NCBI RefSeq assembly: GCF_900112085.1
Contig: NZ_FOJY01000002.1
Coordinates: 1-64,000 of the forward strand
Reading direction: 5' to 3'
DNA length: 64,000 bases
Source of the DNA: Acetitomaculum ruminis DSM 5522
GTDB taxonomy: Bacteria; Bacillota; Clostridia; Lachnospirales; Lachnospiraceae
In this document: positions 26,108 to 36,237 of the stretch, in pieces
Layout of the letters: each line of letters starts with the position of its first letter
Numbering within the stretch: the first letter of the stretch is position 1
Translations under genes and position numbers: made by a program
Notes under the pieces: generated by a model
Database searches by the model: none
Told to the model about the DNA's origin: nothing
The model's input: only the letters and a program-made list of their open reading frames with translations

Positions 26108-27769
26108 TTAACCATAGTAACCATTAAAAATTTCTTTGCAAACCGGTATCGCTGAGGCAGCATTTGCTCCTCCACCTTCGACTACAACTGCTATGGCCAG
26201 CTGAGCACCATCTGTAGGTGTATATCCAATAAACCATGAATGAGAAACATTTTTATCACTAGAGTACTCTGCCGTTCCTGTTTTTCCGGCTACAGTAAAG
26301 CTACTTCCATTAAAACGAAATCCGGTACCGCTGTTTACAACTTCCTCCATGAATTCCTGTATAATTTGGGCTTCTTCAGTACTCATTAATGTTTCATAAA
26401 CTTCATTTCCCTGTGAAGAAACTACTTCTGATTTATAGTTTTCTATTCTTTCTACTAAATGTGGCTTCATAAGCACACCATTATTAGCAACAGTAGCCGC
26501 CAATAAAGCCATGTGAAAAGGAGTAACTTCTGTTTCACCCTGACCTATTGATGTCATCATAATATCCGTTGTATTTGATGATGAATTAAGTACAAAGGAG
26601 CTTTTTTTAACATCAAGATCAAAGTCAATATTCTTATTAAAAAGCATTGACTCACAAAGGTTTGCAAATGAATCTATATTTAATCCCAGTCCTATGTTAG
26701 CATAAGAAGAATTACAGGATTTCGCAAAGGATTGCTTTAAATCAACATGTCCATGAGCAGTATTATCATAGCAGGCTAAAGTATAGTTATTATGGGTAAT
26801 ACTGCCACCACAATCATAACTGTAATTTAGATAATTTCCGGAATTTTCTCTTAAATACTCCAAAGTGGTTAAGGTTTTAAATATAGAACCAGGTGGATAT
26901 AAGCCCTGGGTTGCCCTGTTTAACAAAACCGAATCGCTGCTGTTTGATATGTTGTCCCAGTTTGCACTTAAAGTATTTGGATCAAAGGAAGGTTTTGAAA
27001 CCATTGCCTTAACTTTACCGGTAGAAGGTTCAATTATGACAACTGCACCTTTGTTATCTCCCAATGCATTATATGCTAATTGCTGTAATTTGGCATCTAA
27101 TGTAGTAACAACCGTATCTCCTTTTTGTTTTTCAGAAGACCTGGTTTTTTCAAGTTTTTCTTTAATATCTGAACTTGAAGTCAATAGCTTACGATTTTCT
27201 GCTGATTCAATACCAGATTTACCCGTTGTAGTATAACCAACTACCTGGGCAAAAACATCGGCATAGGGATAAATTCTGCTTTCGGTTCCATCTTCTGCCA
27301 CATTTGTATAAGCAAGAATATTTCCATTGGCATCGGTTATATTTCCCCTTACAACAGTTGTAGCATAATTATCTATTCTTTTATTATAAGGATTATCAAT
27401 TACTTTTTCACTTTCATAAAAAATAAAATATGAAATGTAACCTACTATGCAGATGAACAAAGTAAAGAATGAATAAGCAACGACAGCATATTCTCTGTTA
27501 TGTTTGGCTTTTTTCTTTTTTTCTTCTTTTTCTATTCTTTTTTGCTCTTCTTCACGAAATTTTGCTTCTTCCTTTTCACGCTTTATCTGTTCTTTGGTTT
27601 TTTTCACCGGTGGCCTTTTGGTAGAAGTTTTATGAATGTGTTCTTCGGATTGCCTTTTCTTTTTCATGTTCTGAATTTCTGACCCTGACCTTGCCGGAAT
27701 GGGCTTTTTCGCTGTTTCTTTCTTTTTTGTCGCTGTCCTTACTGTCTTTTTCTGATTCTTTTCGTTCAT
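26108..27769 (-). CDS. Class B penicillin-binding protein (transpeptidase), partner of SEDS protein
   Basis: A 553-residue FtsI/PbpA-type transpeptidase that cross-links peptidoglycan. A long Lys/Glu-rich cytoplasmic region (1-93, partly coiled coil) precedes one membrane segment (94-117). The transpeptidase domain has SxxK as S295IFK298, SCN at 351-353 and KTGT at 496-499, so it should be active. At the N-terminus the ATG at 27769 (GAGGGTG before it) is preferred to 27784. Its first 140 bases overlap the end of the SEDS gene in another frame. The pair presumably works as one polymerase and cross-linker complex. Confidence 0.92.
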   Translation of the reverse strand: MNEKNQKKTVRTATKKKETAKKPIPARSGSEIQNMKKKRQSEEHIHKTSTKRPPVKKTKEQIKREKEEAKFREEEQKRIEKEEKKKKAKHNREYAVVAYSFFTLFICIVGYISYFIFYESEKVIDNPYNKRIDNYATTVVRGNITDANGNILAYTNVAEDGTESRIYPYADVFAQVVGYTTTGKSGIESAENRKLLTSSSDIKEKLEKTRSSEKQKGDTVVTTLDAKLQQLAYNALGDNKGAVVIIEPSTGKVKAMVSKPSFDPNTLSANWDNISNSSDSVLLNRATQGLYPPGSIFKTLTTLEYLRENSGNYLNYSYDCGGSITHNNYTLACYDNTAHGHVDLKQSFAKSCNSSYANIGLGLNIDSFANLCESMLFNKNIDFDLDVKKSSFVLNSSSNTTDIMMTSIGQGETEVTPFHMALLAATVANNGVLMKPHLVERIENYKSEVVSSQGNEVYETLMSTEEAQIIQEFMEEVVNSGTGFRFNGSSFTVAGKTGTAEYSSDKNVSHSWFIGYTPTDGAQLAIAVVVEGGGANAASAIPVCKEIFNGYYG

Positions 27770-29084
27770 TTTCCTCACCCTCATCTCTTCGCATAAGATA
27801 AAGTCCCTGAATTATTGCAAATATTATTAGTGTAGATAATAAAGAACTTCCTCCGTAACTTACAAGAGGTAATGTAACACCTGTTAGTGGAATAAATTTT
27901 GTTACTCCACCTATGGTTAAAAATATCTGAAAACCATAAACTGTTCCAAGGCCTAATGCTACTAGTTTATAAAAGCGGTCTCTAATTTGCATGGATATAT
28001 TTAAAAACATTATAAAATTACTAAGACACAGCAAAACAAGACATATTCCAAAAATACCACCTAACTCTTCACAAATGGCAGAAAAAATAAAATCTTCTTC
28101 TACAATAGGAATGGTATCAGGCATTCCCTTACATAATCCCGTTCCAAACCATCCTCCGGTTCCTATGGCAAATAAAGATTGGCATATCTGATATCCGCTG
28201 TCTGCTATATCACTCCAGGGATCAAGCCAGGCCGCAACCCTTTGTTGTACATGGGAGAATATCTTTTCTGCCAGAAAAGCTGCAACAGCACCACTAGCCA
28301 GTATAATACCAAAATATGTCAGTTTTTTTGTTGCTACATAGAGCATAAAAAGATATACCACAAAGTAAATTAACGCAGCACCAAGGTCTTTTGAAATAAC
28401 CAATATCAGCACATGGGCCGCTGCAACTGCAGAAGTCACCAGTAAATCCCTGATTTCTGTGGATTCATAAAATCTTGAAGCCAGGAAAAATACAAATATT
28501 ATCTTAACAAATTCTGAAAACTGCAGTGAAAAACCACCTAGATTTACAGATAGTTTTGCACCATATGTAATATGTCCTAATACAAATACTGCTGTTAAAA
28601 GAATAAATCCTATACCACCATATACCCAGGTTAAATTTTTGAAAAATTTAAATTTTCTGATAATAAGAGGTATCATAGTGGTGACTATCATGGCAACAAC
28701 TGCAATCATAAATTGCTTTTTTGCCAGTGCAAAGTCAAGTCTTGCCAACATAATAAAACTTATACTAAGAAGCATTACCATATTGTTCACAACTAATCTT
28801 GAAACAAGAGGAAACACAATCTTATATACCAAAAGAACAGCCCAGAAAAACACAACCTGTTCCAGGTAAAACACTAGTATATCTCCTTTATTTGTTTCAT
28901 TTTGAAGATATATGGCTCCGTAAGCACAAAAATGTATCAAAAACATCAATATACTTTGAAAAACAGAAATGCCTGCTTTTTTTTCCTCATCCGAGTATCG
29001 AAAAACAGCAAAACATTGAAAAGTATATAGTGCGAACAAAATTATAATAATATATTTTGAAGCTTCAACAATTATGTCATTCAT
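27630..29084 (-). CDS. FtsW/RodA/SpoVE (SEDS) glycosyltransferase
   Basis: A polytopic SEDS peptidoglycan polymerase of 484 residues with about ten membrane segments. The conserved blocks are LQFSEFVKI, DLGAALIYF, and near the end ITGVTLPLVSYGGSS-type (LTGVTLPLVSYGGSS). The start at 29084 (MNDIIVEASKY) removes a non-conserved lead and lies seven bases after the U32 gene. The last 46 or so residues are a charged Glu/Lys/Ser/Asp tail that shares its DNA with the PBP start. Whether it serves division, elongation or sporulation cannot be told from sequence. Confidence 0.92.
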   Translation of the reverse strand: MNDIIVEASKYIIIILFALYTFQCFAVFRYSDEEKKAGISVFQSILMFLIHFCAYGAIYLQNETNKGDILVFYLEQVVFFWAVLLVYKIVFPLVSRLVVNNMVMLLSISFIMLARLDFALAKKQFMIAVVAMIVTTMIPLIIRKFKFFKNLTWVYGGIGFILLTAVFVLGHITYGAKLSVNLGGFSLQFSEFVKIIFVFFLASRFYESTEIRDLLVTSAVAAAHVLILVISKDLGAALIYFVVYLFMLYVATKKLTYFGIILASGAVAAFLAEKIFSHVQQRVAAWLDPWSDIADSGYQICQSLFAIGTGGWFGTGLCKGMPDTIPIVEEDFIFSAICEELGGIFGICLVLLCLSNFIMFLNISMQIRDRFYKLVALGLGTVYGFQIFLTIGGVTKFIPLTGVTLPLVSYGGSSLLSTLIIFAIIQGLYLMRRDEGEENERKESEKDSKDSDKKERNSEKAHSGKVRVRNSEHEKEKAIRRTHS

Positions 29085-29091
29085 CTTATTC

Positions 29092-31275
29092 TCACTCGAC
29101 TCCTCTTTTATAATGTCCCCTTGTAAAATCTTTAAAAATTTCTTCATCCTTAAGGTCCGTAGTTTTGTCATATTTATTTGAAATATAATTCAATATTTTT
29201 AGAACCTCTTTAGCAGACTCAAAAGTAAAATCTATTTTTAAATATTGAAATCCAAGATTTTTAATTTCAGGTAAATAATCTGTTAGTACGGTGGCTACAC
29301 TGTTGTATATAAGATTATTGCATTCAAAACAGTTGCACATTACCTTGAATTTCTTGTTCTTCCTATCTGAAAGATCAAGTTTTTCATATTTTTTATTACA
29401 TTTAAATGCATCTTTATTCACGCACATCTGAGACACCATCAGTATTTGATGCCCGTATATTCTGTACTGACAGCCACTATTATCAAGTTTTGACAACTCT
29501 TTAAAGGTAAGTTCCGCCGGTCTTGTTATTACAAGATTTCTTTCTTTATAAAATATATCCGAATAATTATTAAAAGCATATAGCCTATCATCACAAATAA
29601 TTATATAATCACTATCATTACTTAAATGCGTTTTTAAATAATTAAGACTGTCAAAATTTTTAACCAGAAAACCATCTATATCTTCTGATAAAATATTTGT
29701 GAGATTTTTTTCATAATAATCTCGTACCTCTTTTCTAAAAATATCCGGCATTTCATAAAAAAACTTCTTAGAATTTGTATGGCAGGCTTTAACAATATCA
29801 GATAAACTTTGCTTATTAAAACGCAAAAAATACTCACTAATATATATACCCTTTACCAAATCAAAAGTAATAACTTTTTTAAATTGCTCTAAATTACTTA
29901 CCTTTACATAAAAGTCCGGATTGCCCATAATATTTTTAGCATTAATTATTTGTTTCGACTCATTAGATTTTTCAAGAGTTCTTTTAAAATTACCATTAAT
30001 CTTATCAAGAAGCATTTCTAAAGCATTTCTTCTGATTTCTTTAAGGTTTCCTACTGTCAAAAACAAGCCATTCTCTATATTTACTTCCAAACTGTCAAAA
30101 ACAAAAGGATAATCACCGGTCTTTATAATCGGTTTGATAACATTTTCTACTGTCAGAGGTTGTTTTATAGCCTCTGATGGAATTATATCCGAAATATATT
30201 CATAGTTTTTATCTTTATATTCAATAGTAATAGTAACAGGAAATCCTTTATTTATTTTAATAAACCCATTAATTTTTTCTTTAGATTCAACAGTATATTT
30301 TTCTTTTATTGCTTTAAAAAATGGTTCGTCAGCCGAGTCATAAGCCGGCTTTATCTTTGTAATCATATCCGGATCATTTTTTCCAAAATAGTATTTATTT
30401 GTAAAACCACATCTGTTCCCTATATCTGAAAGAAATTTCTCATCTTTAGGGTCGATTTTATATTCTAAAACCCCATCATTATAAATATCAAGATACTTCC
30501 TGTAGATTGAAGTAACAGCACAACTGTATTCAAGCCTTTTCATGCGGCCTTCTATTTTTAAAGACATAGCTCCGGAATCCAGTATTTGTGGAAGAATACT
30601 TAAAGTATTGTAATCTCTCATACTAAGGATATAGGACGATTGAGCTTTTTTGTCGTTTAAAACCGGTGTATACTGCAAACGGCATGGTTGAGCACAACGA
30701 CCTCTGTTTCCGCTTCTTTTTCCCAACATTGAACTAAATAAACACTGGCCTGAGTAAGAATAACACAAAGCTCCATGAATGAAGCTTTCTATCTCTATAT
30801 CAACATTTTTATGTATTTCTGATATTTCTTTTAGGGATAATTCTCTGGAAGTAACTATTCGCGCAGCACCATATTCCTTTAATAATCTGGCTCCGTCAAG
30901 ACCTGTCAGAGTCATCTGGGTACTGGCATGTAAAGGTAATTCTGGAAAATATTTTTTTGCAAACTCAAATACGCCGACATCCTGTACTATAATGGCATCA
31001 AGACCAGCGCAATAATAATCATAAAGATAATCATACAAATCTTTTTCAACTTCGTCGTTTTTTAACAAAGTATTTACTGTAAGATATAGTTTTTTATTTC
31101 GAATATGAAGATACTCTATGGCACTAAGAACTTCGTCACGAGAAAGATTCCCAGCAAAAGCCCTTGCGCCAAATAAACTTCCACCGGCATAAACAGCATC
31201 TGCGCCTGCATTTGCGACTGCTTTTAATGTTTCAAAACTGCCGGCAGGGGAAAGTAATTCATTATTATTTTTCAT
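29092..31275 (-). CDS. U32 family peptidase-like protein with DUF3656, RlhA-like
   Basis: A 727-residue U32 protein. The N-terminal half has SPAGSFETLKAVANAGADAVY and the signature HGALCYSYSGQCLFSS with GRCAQPCR. The C-terminal half holds the DUF3656 region and another Cys set (CNCFEC, near residue 655). In Escherichia coli, RlhA of this group makes 5-hydroxycytidine in 23S rRNA with prephenate as a cofactor source. By homology this is a likely rRNA hydroxylase rather than a protease; that is inference. It sits between zapA and the SEDS gene. Confidence 0.85.
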   Translation of the reverse strand: MKNNNELLSPAGSFETLKAVANAGADAVYAGGSLFGARAFAGNLSRDEVLSAIEYLHIRNKKLYLTVNTLLKNDEVEKDLYDYLYDYYCAGLDAIIVQDVGVFEFAKKYFPELPLHASTQMTLTGLDGARLLKEYGAARIVTSRELSLKEISEIHKNVDIEIESFIHGALCYSYSGQCLFSSMLGKRSGNRGRCAQPCRLQYTPVLNDKKAQSSYILSMRDYNTLSILPQILDSGAMSLKIEGRMKRLEYSCAVTSIYRKYLDIYNDGVLEYKIDPKDEKFLSDIGNRCGFTNKYYFGKNDPDMITKIKPAYDSADEPFFKAIKEKYTVESKEKINGFIKINKGFPVTITIEYKDKNYEYISDIIPSEAIKQPLTVENVIKPIIKTGDYPFVFDSLEVNIENGLFLTVGNLKEIRRNALEMLLDKINGNFKRTLEKSNESKQIINAKNIMGNPDFYVKVSNLEQFKKVITFDLVKGIYISEYFLRFNKQSLSDIVKACHTNSKKFFYEMPDIFRKEVRDYYEKNLTNILSEDIDGFLVKNFDSLNYLKTHLSNDSDYIIICDDRLYAFNNYSDIFYKERNLVITRPAELTFKELSKLDNSGCQYRIYGHQILMVSQMCVNKDAFKCNKKYEKLDLSDRKNKKFKVMCNCFECNNLIYNSVATVLTDYLPEIKNLGFQYLKIDFTFESAKEVLKILNYISNKYDKTTDLKDEEIFKDFTRGHYKRGVE

Positions 31276-31278
31276 ATA

Positions 31279-31722
31279 TTAAACATCAGCCTTTTTATCA
31301 TTCTTAAGATTGTTCCCCAATAATACATCTTTTAATGATTCTTCTAACTTGTTCTTATTAAATTTAAGTTCTTTAATTTCAGATTCGTTTTTGGCAATAG
31401 TTTTCTGAGCTTCTTCAAGTTTTAGCTGAAGCTCAATAATATCATGCTTGATACTATAAAGCTCTTGTTCTTTTTCTTCCAGGCTCTTTTTTAATTCTCC
31501 TGCTAACATATCAGCTTTAAAGTAATCATGAGCGATATTAAGATCTAAAAGTGCACTTTTGGTCTCGGAAGTCAAATGTCTGTAACTGTCCATAGAAGCC
31601 ATTTCTTCATCTTTTTCATTGATGTAAGCTGCAACTTTTTGTAAATAATCTACACTTTCGTTTCCACTTAGAGTATAAACTTTTCCTCTTATCAAAACAT
31701 CTGTGCTAGTTTTTTCAGCCAT
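31279..31722 (-). CDS. zapA: Cell division protein ZapA
   Basis: A 147-residue ZapA that bundles FtsZ filaments. The N-terminal globular part has IRGKVYTLSGNESVDYLQKVA (residues 11-31) and a long coiled coil follows to about residue 135. It is longer than the roughly 85-110 residues of Bacillus and E. coli ZapA, owing to the extended coiled coil. It lies 23 bases after ruvB and 3 bases before the U32 gene, consistent with a division-linked operon. Confidence 0.88.
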   Translation of the reverse strand: MAEKTSTDVLIRGKVYTLSGNESVDYLQKVAAYINEKDEEMASMDSYRHLTSETKSALLDLNIAHDYFKADMLAGELKKSLEEKEQELYSIKHDIIELQLKLEEAQKTIAKNESEIKELKFNKNKLEESLKDVLLGNNLKNDKKADV

Positions 31723-31745
31723 CTATTTTACACCCCTTATATATA

Positions 31746-32744
31746 TTAATATTTGTACGGAACACTTAATGCATCATAAGCAAGCTTGGTTGCCACTCTT
31801 CCCTTTGGCGTTCTTATGATAAATCCGTTTTTTATTAAAAATGGTTCATTTACATCTTCCAAAGAACCACTGTCTTCTCCTAACGACGCTGCTAAATTGT
31901 TTAGACCTACAGGACCACCATCAAATTTATCAATTATGGTTTTTAGTATAGTCCTGTCAACATTATCAAGTCCATATTCATCCACATCCAGCATCCCCAA
32001 AGCAATCCTAGTAGTCTCATATGTAATATTACCATCAGCCTTTACAATTGCATAATCCCTGACTCTTTTCAACAATCTGTTGGCAAGTCTCGGCGTTCCT
32101 CTGGATCTTCTTGCTATTTCCAACGCCGCATTTTTTTCTATATCAAGACCTAATCTCTTTGCAGATTTTTCCACTATTATACACAATTCTTCAGATTCAT
32201 AAAACTCTAATTTTTCAATTATCCCAAAACGGTCTCTTAACGGTGCTGATAACATACCGGCTCTGGTAGTTGCCCCAATTAAGGTAAATTTAGGTAGATC
32301 GATTCTTAAAGATTTTGCATTAGCACCTTTTCCAATCATTATATCTATTACATAATCTTCCATAGCAGGATAAAGCACTTCTTCAATCTGTCGGTTCAAT
32401 CTGTGAATTTCATCTAAAAAGAGAATATCCCCCTCATTAAGACTGTTTAAAACTGCTGCCATATCACCTGCTCTTTCAATAGCAGGTCCAGTGGTAACTT
32501 TAATATTAACACCCATTTCATTGGCAATAATACCGGATAATGTAGTCTTTCCAAGACCCGGAGGTCCATAAAATAATATATGATCTAAGTGATCATGACG
32601 TTTTTTTGCAGCCTCGATACTAATTTTTAATGCAGTTTTTGCTTTTTCCTGACCTATATAATCTTCAAAAGTTTTTGGTCGAAGGCTCTTTTCCTCAACC
32701 TCTTCTTCTATTGTAAAATCAGTTGAAATAATCCTTTTTTCCAA
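31746..32744 (-). CDS. ruvB: Holliday junction branch-migration ATPase RuvB
   Basis: RuvB of 332 residues, the AAA+ motor that drives branch migration with RuvA. Walker A is [10 protein letters not shown] (about 60-69), Walker B is [10 protein letters not shown], and sensor motifs are [19 protein letters not shown] winged-helix domain ends in the conserved [13 protein letters not shown]. It begins 18 bases after ruvA. No ruvC is present, as is usual in Firmicutes, which use RecU or other resolvases. Confidence 0.97.
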   Translation of the reverse strand: MEKRIISTDFTIEEEVEEKSLRPKTFEDYIGQEKAKTALKISIEAAKKRHDHLDHILFYGPPGLGKTTLSGIIANEMGVNIKVTTGPAIERAGDMAAVLNSLNEGDILFLDEIHRLNRQIEEVLYPAMEDYVIDIMIGKGANAKSLRIDLPKFTLIGATTRAGMLSAPLRDRFGIIEKLEFYESEELCIIVEKSAKRLGLDIEKNAALEIARRSRGTPRLANRLLKRVRDYAIVKADGNITYETTRIALGMLDVDEYGLDNVDRTILKTIIDKFDGGPVGLNNLAASLGEDSGSLEDVNEPFLIKNGFIIRTPKGRVATKLAYDALSVPYKY

Positions 32745-32762
32745 TATTTACACCATCCAAAT

Positions 32763-33377
32763 TTATATTCTTACCAGATTGGTAAGAGCTATCTTTAAGA
32801 CATCTTCAACAGATGTAACCGTATCAATATCAATTTTATTAATAGCCATATAGCTTTCAGATTTACTGTATCCAAGTGCTATTAAAGCTTCCATAGCTTC
32901 TTTTTTGATATCTTTTATTTCATTTTGTCCTTCAGGATTCAAAATACTTTCTTCATTAGTGTCTGTAAAAGACGAATAAGGATTTATTTTATCCTTTAAC
33001 TCTATAATAACCTTTTTTGCAGTCTTTTGTCCAATACCCGGTGATTTAGCAATAGCTTTTGCGTCTTCTGATATTATGGCAGTAATCAGCTCGTCTATCT
33101 GCAATGTAGAAAGTATCCCCAAAGCACCTTTGGGACCAATACCACTTACACTGATTAACTGTTTAAAAATACTTAAAATATCATTTGATAAAAAGCCGTA
33201 AAGCTCCATTGCATCATCTTTTATATTCAAATATGTATAAAATCTCGTTTCTTTATTGTAGGCAAGTTTTATTATGGTATTTGAGTCTGTATAAATTCTG
33301 TAACCGATACCATTATTTTCTAATATTATACAATTTTCTGACTTATCTGTAACAAAGCCATTAATATAAGCATACAT
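32763..33377 (-). CDS. ruvA: Holliday junction DNA-binding protein RuvA
   Basis: RuvA of 204 residues; tetramers hold the junction for RuvB. The N-terminal OB fold opens MYAYINGFV. The helix-hairpin-helix domain has ISVSGIGPKGALGILS and KSPGIGQKTAKKVIIELKD. The C-terminal part is the RuvB-binding domain. The ATG at 33377 gives the canonical start; an in-frame TTG at 33386 overlaps the miaB end and is less likely. It starts one base after miaB. Confidence 0.95.
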   Translation of the reverse strand: MYAYINGFVTDKSENCIILENNGIGYRIYTDSNTIIKLAYNKETRFYTYLNIKDDAMELYGFLSNDILSIFKQLISVSGIGPKGALGILSTLQIDELITAIISEDAKAIAKSPGIGQKTAKKVIIELKDKINPYSSFTDTNEESILNPEGQNEIKDIKKEAMEALIALGYSKSESYMAINKIDIDTVTSVEDVLKIALTNLVRI

Positions 33378-33378
33378 A

Positions 33379-34842
33379 TCAAACAACTTCTCCTATATAA
33401 TAAAAATCATGGCATTCCACAAGCTTTACATCAACAACATTTCCTATAAGACGCTTTCCACCTTTGAAATGTACAGTAAGATTATTAGCCAGCTTTCCTG
33501 TAAGCATAGTAGAATCCTGATTATTAACCTCTTCTGCCAAAACCGGAAGTGTTTGTCCAACTATCTTATTAGCCTGTTTTGAACTTTCCTCTCTAACTAA
33601 AGCTAGCAATCTGTCAAATCTGTCATGTACAATATCTTCCGGAACCTGATCAGGCATTTTAGCAGCCCTTGTACCTGTTCTTTTTGAATAAATAAAGGTA
33701 AAAGCGCTATCAAAAGAAACTTTTTTCACAACATCCATTGTTTCAAGAAAATCTTCTTCCGTTTCTCCCGGAAATCCTACGATAATATCAGTTGTAATAG
33801 ATGCATCAGGAATTTCTTTTCTAATTTTTTCAACAAGTAAGAGATAGTCTTCTTTTGTATAGTGACGATTCATGGCTTTAAGTATCCTTGAACTTCCAGA
33901 TTGTAATGGAAGATGAATATGATGACATATCTTTTTAGAATTTTTGATTACTTCTATAAGATCATCACTAAGGTCTTTCGGGTGTGGAGTCATAAATCTT
34001 ATTCTTTTTATTTTATCAACTTTTTCAACTTCTTTTAAAAGCTCAGAAAAAGGGATCTTTTCTTCAAAATCATTTCCATAAGAATTTACATTTTGACCTA
34101 AAAGCATTATCTCGACAACGCCGTCATTTGCAAGATTTTCGATTTCCTTGATAATCTCATTAACCTGTCTACTTCTTTCTCTTCCCCTAACATAAGGAAC
34201 AATGCAATAACTACAAAAATTATTACAACCAAACATAATATTTATGCCGGATTTAAAAGGAAACTTTCTTTCCACCGGAAGGTCTTCTACTATTTTATCC
34301 GTATCTTTCCATATATCTATAACTGTTGATTCAGCTTTAAATGAATTATACAACAATTCTGGAAATTTATAGATATTATGTGTACCAAAAACTAAATCCA
34401 CAAAACCATAATCTTTGCGAATTTTTTCAACAACATCCGGTTCCTGCATCATACAACCACAAAGTGCAATTTTTAATTTAGGGTTGTGTTTTTTATTATG
34501 AGACATTTTTCCAAGTCGACCATATACCTTTAAATTAGCATTTTCTCTAACAGTACAGGTATTATAAATGACAAAATCAGCCTCATTTTCTTTTTTAGAA
34601 TCCAGAATTTCATAACCCACTGCCTCTAAAATACCAGTGAGTTTTTCTGAGTCCCTTGCATTCATCTGACATCCAAAAGTCTTGATGCAGGCAGTTAGTT
34701 TACCCTTATATTTGTCCTTTAACTGTTCAAGAAGGATTCTTGTTTTTTTAATGAAATAATATTGTCTAAGAGGCTCTGTTTCCGGAGCCTCTATACTAAT
34801 ATCCAGATTTTCAATTTCTTTTTCAAGTAATGTATTATTCAA
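33379..34842 (-). CDS. miaB: tRNA-2-methylthio-N6-dimethylallyladenosine synthase MiaB
   Basis: A radical SAM methylthiotransferase of 487 residues that modifies i6A37 in tRNAs reading UNN codons. The N-terminal UPF0004 domain has the three cluster cysteines (KTFGCQMNARDSE, YNTCTVRENA and LCGCMMQEP). The radical SAM motif is GCNNFCSYCIVPYVRG. A TRAM domain ends the protein. The N-terminus has a 60-residue extension before the UPF0004 domain. First gene of a miaB-ruvA-ruvB-zapA-U32-SEDS-PBP stretch. Confidence 0.95.
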   Translation of the reverse strand: MNNTLLEKEIENLDISIEAPETEPLRQYYFIKKTRILLEQLKDKYKGKLTACIKTFGCQMNARDSEKLTGILEAVGYEILDSKKENEADFVIYNTCTVRENANLKVYGRLGKMSHNKKHNPKLKIALCGCMMQEPDVVEKIRKDYGFVDLVFGTHNIYKFPELLYNSFKAESTVIDIWKDTDKIVEDLPVERKFPFKSGINIMFGCNNFCSYCIVPYVRGRERSRQVNEIIKEIENLANDGVVEIMLLGQNVNSYGNDFEEKIPFSELLKEVEKVDKIKRIRFMTPHPKDLSDDLIEVIKNSKKICHHIHLPLQSGSSRILKAMNRHYTKEDYLLLVEKIRKEIPDASITTDIIVGFPGETEEDFLETMDVVKKVSFDSAFTFIYSKRTGTRAAKMPDQVPEDIVHDRFDRLLALVREESSKQANKIVGQTLPVLAEEVNNQDSTMLTGKLANNLTVHFKGGKRLIGNVVDVKLVECHDFYYIGEVV

Positions 34843-34882
34843 AATAATTCTCCTATAATCATATAATATCTGATTTAATTAA

Positions 34883-34896
34883 TAAACCCATGTTCG
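34883..34896 (-). promoter_or_regulatory. LexA (SOS) box candidate before miaB-ruvA-ruvB
   Basis: On the minus strand CGAACATGGGTTTA matches the Firmicutes LexA consensus CGAACRNRYGTTYG at 12 of 14 positions. It lies 41 bases before the miaB ATG, in the gap after proA. ruvAB are SOS-regulated in many bacteria. Confidence 0.45.
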
Positions 34897-34944
34897 ATAA
34901 AACGTATATGATTATATAATATTTATTTTATTCTTGCAAGTTGT

Positions 34945-36192
34945 TTAAGGCCTAATCTGACCATCACCATAAATGATATATTTGTAGGTGGTAAGGGCAT
35001 CTAATCCCATTGGACCTCTGGCATGAAGTTTTTGAGTACTGATACCGATTTCAGCACCAAATCCGAACTCAAAGCCATCTGTAAAACGCGTTGACGCATT
35101 TACATATACAGCAGCTGCATCGACTCTTTCCAAGAATTTTTGAGCATTGGCATAGTCTTTTGTAATAATGGATTCAGAATGACCACTATTATATTTATTT
35201 ATATGAGAAATAGCTTCATCAATGTTTTCAACCGTTTTTATGGATATTATCAGGTCCAAATACTCTTTTCCCCAATCTTCTTCATCAGCAGCAATTGCAT
35301 CAGTATAAATATCAAGAACAGTCTTGTCACCTCGAATTTCAACACCTTTTTGCTTAAGAATGTTACATATTACCGGTATTGCTTTTTGTGCTATATTTTT
35401 GTGTATTACCAGAGATTCACAGGCATTGCACACACCTGTTCTTTGAGTTTTGGCATTTACTATAATATTTGCTGCCATATCTATATCAGCCGTTTCATCA
35501 ACATATATGTGACAATTTCCAGTGCCGGTTTCTATTACAGGAATTGTACTGTTTAAAACGACATTTTTTATAAGACCTGCTCCACCTCTTGGTATCAGTA
35601 CATCTACATAATCATTCATTTTCATAAATCTTGTGGTTGTTTCGTGATCTGTAGCTGTTATGAGATTTATGGCATCAGGATTAATTCCATTTTCCTTTAA
35701 AACCCCTCTAATACTATCTACAATAGCAATATTAGAGTTTATTGCATCACTTCCACCCTTTAAAATTACAACATTTCCCGTTTTAAAACATAAACCAAAG
35801 GCGTCTGCCGTAACATTTGGACGTGCTTCATATATAATGCCAACTACGCCTAAAGGAACTCTCTTTTTGCCAACCAATAATCCATTAGGGCGTTTTACCA
35901 TAGAATCTATGCCACCAATAGGGTCATCTAAAGTAGCAATTTGTTTCAGCCCCAAAGCCATATCTTCTATTCTTTTTTTATTAAGGCTAAGTCTGTCAAT
36001 AAGACTTTGCTTCATTCCCTTATTTACGCCATTTTCAACATCAATCTTATTTTTTTCAATAATTTCATCACTGTTTTTTACCAAAGCATCTGCCGTTTTT
36101 CTTAATATATCATTTTTTTCATCTATTCCCAAAATAGATATTTCTTTCAAGGCTTCTTTTGCATTTTCGCATACCTGGTTTAAGTCAAACAA
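34945..36192 (-). CDS. proA: Glutamate-5-semialdehyde dehydrogenase (gamma-glutamyl phosphate reductase)
   Basis: ProA of 415 residues, the second step of proline synthesis, reducing gamma-glutamyl phosphate with NADPH. Family motifs include [27 protein letters not shown], and the catalytic Cys in [12 protein letters not shown]. The C-terminal [21 protein letters not shown] (residues about 380-400) is typical. proB is not adjacent, unlike in many genomes. A GGGAGG lies before the ATG. Confidence 0.96.
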   Translation of the reverse strand: MFDLNQVCENAKEALKEISILGIDEKNDILRKTADALVKNSDEIIEKNKIDVENGVNKGMKQSLIDRLSLNKKRIEDMALGLKQIATLDDPIGGIDSMVKRPNGLLVGKKRVPLGVVGIIYEARPNVTADAFGLCFKTGNVVILKGGSDAINSNIAIVDSIRGVLKENGINPDAINLITATDHETTTRFMKMNDYVDVLIPRGGAGLIKNVVLNSTIPVIETGTGNCHIYVDETADIDMAANIIVNAKTQRTGVCNACESLVIHKNIAQKAIPVICNILKQKGVEIRGDKTVLDIYTDAIAADEEDWGKEYLDLIISIKTVENIDEAISHINKYNSGHSESIITKDYANAQKFLERVDAAAVYVNASTRFTDGFEFGFGAEIGISTQKLHARGPMGLDALTTYKYIIYGDGQIRP

Positions 36193-36237
36193 TTTGTTCT
36201 CTCCCCTCCCGTTTTTTAAACATTTCCTGTCAAGCCA

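Noticed and set aside
27500-27682. Phe-rich frame antisense to the PBP leader
   Set aside because: Mirror image of the Lys/Glu-rich coding sequence on the other strand, with no start signal.
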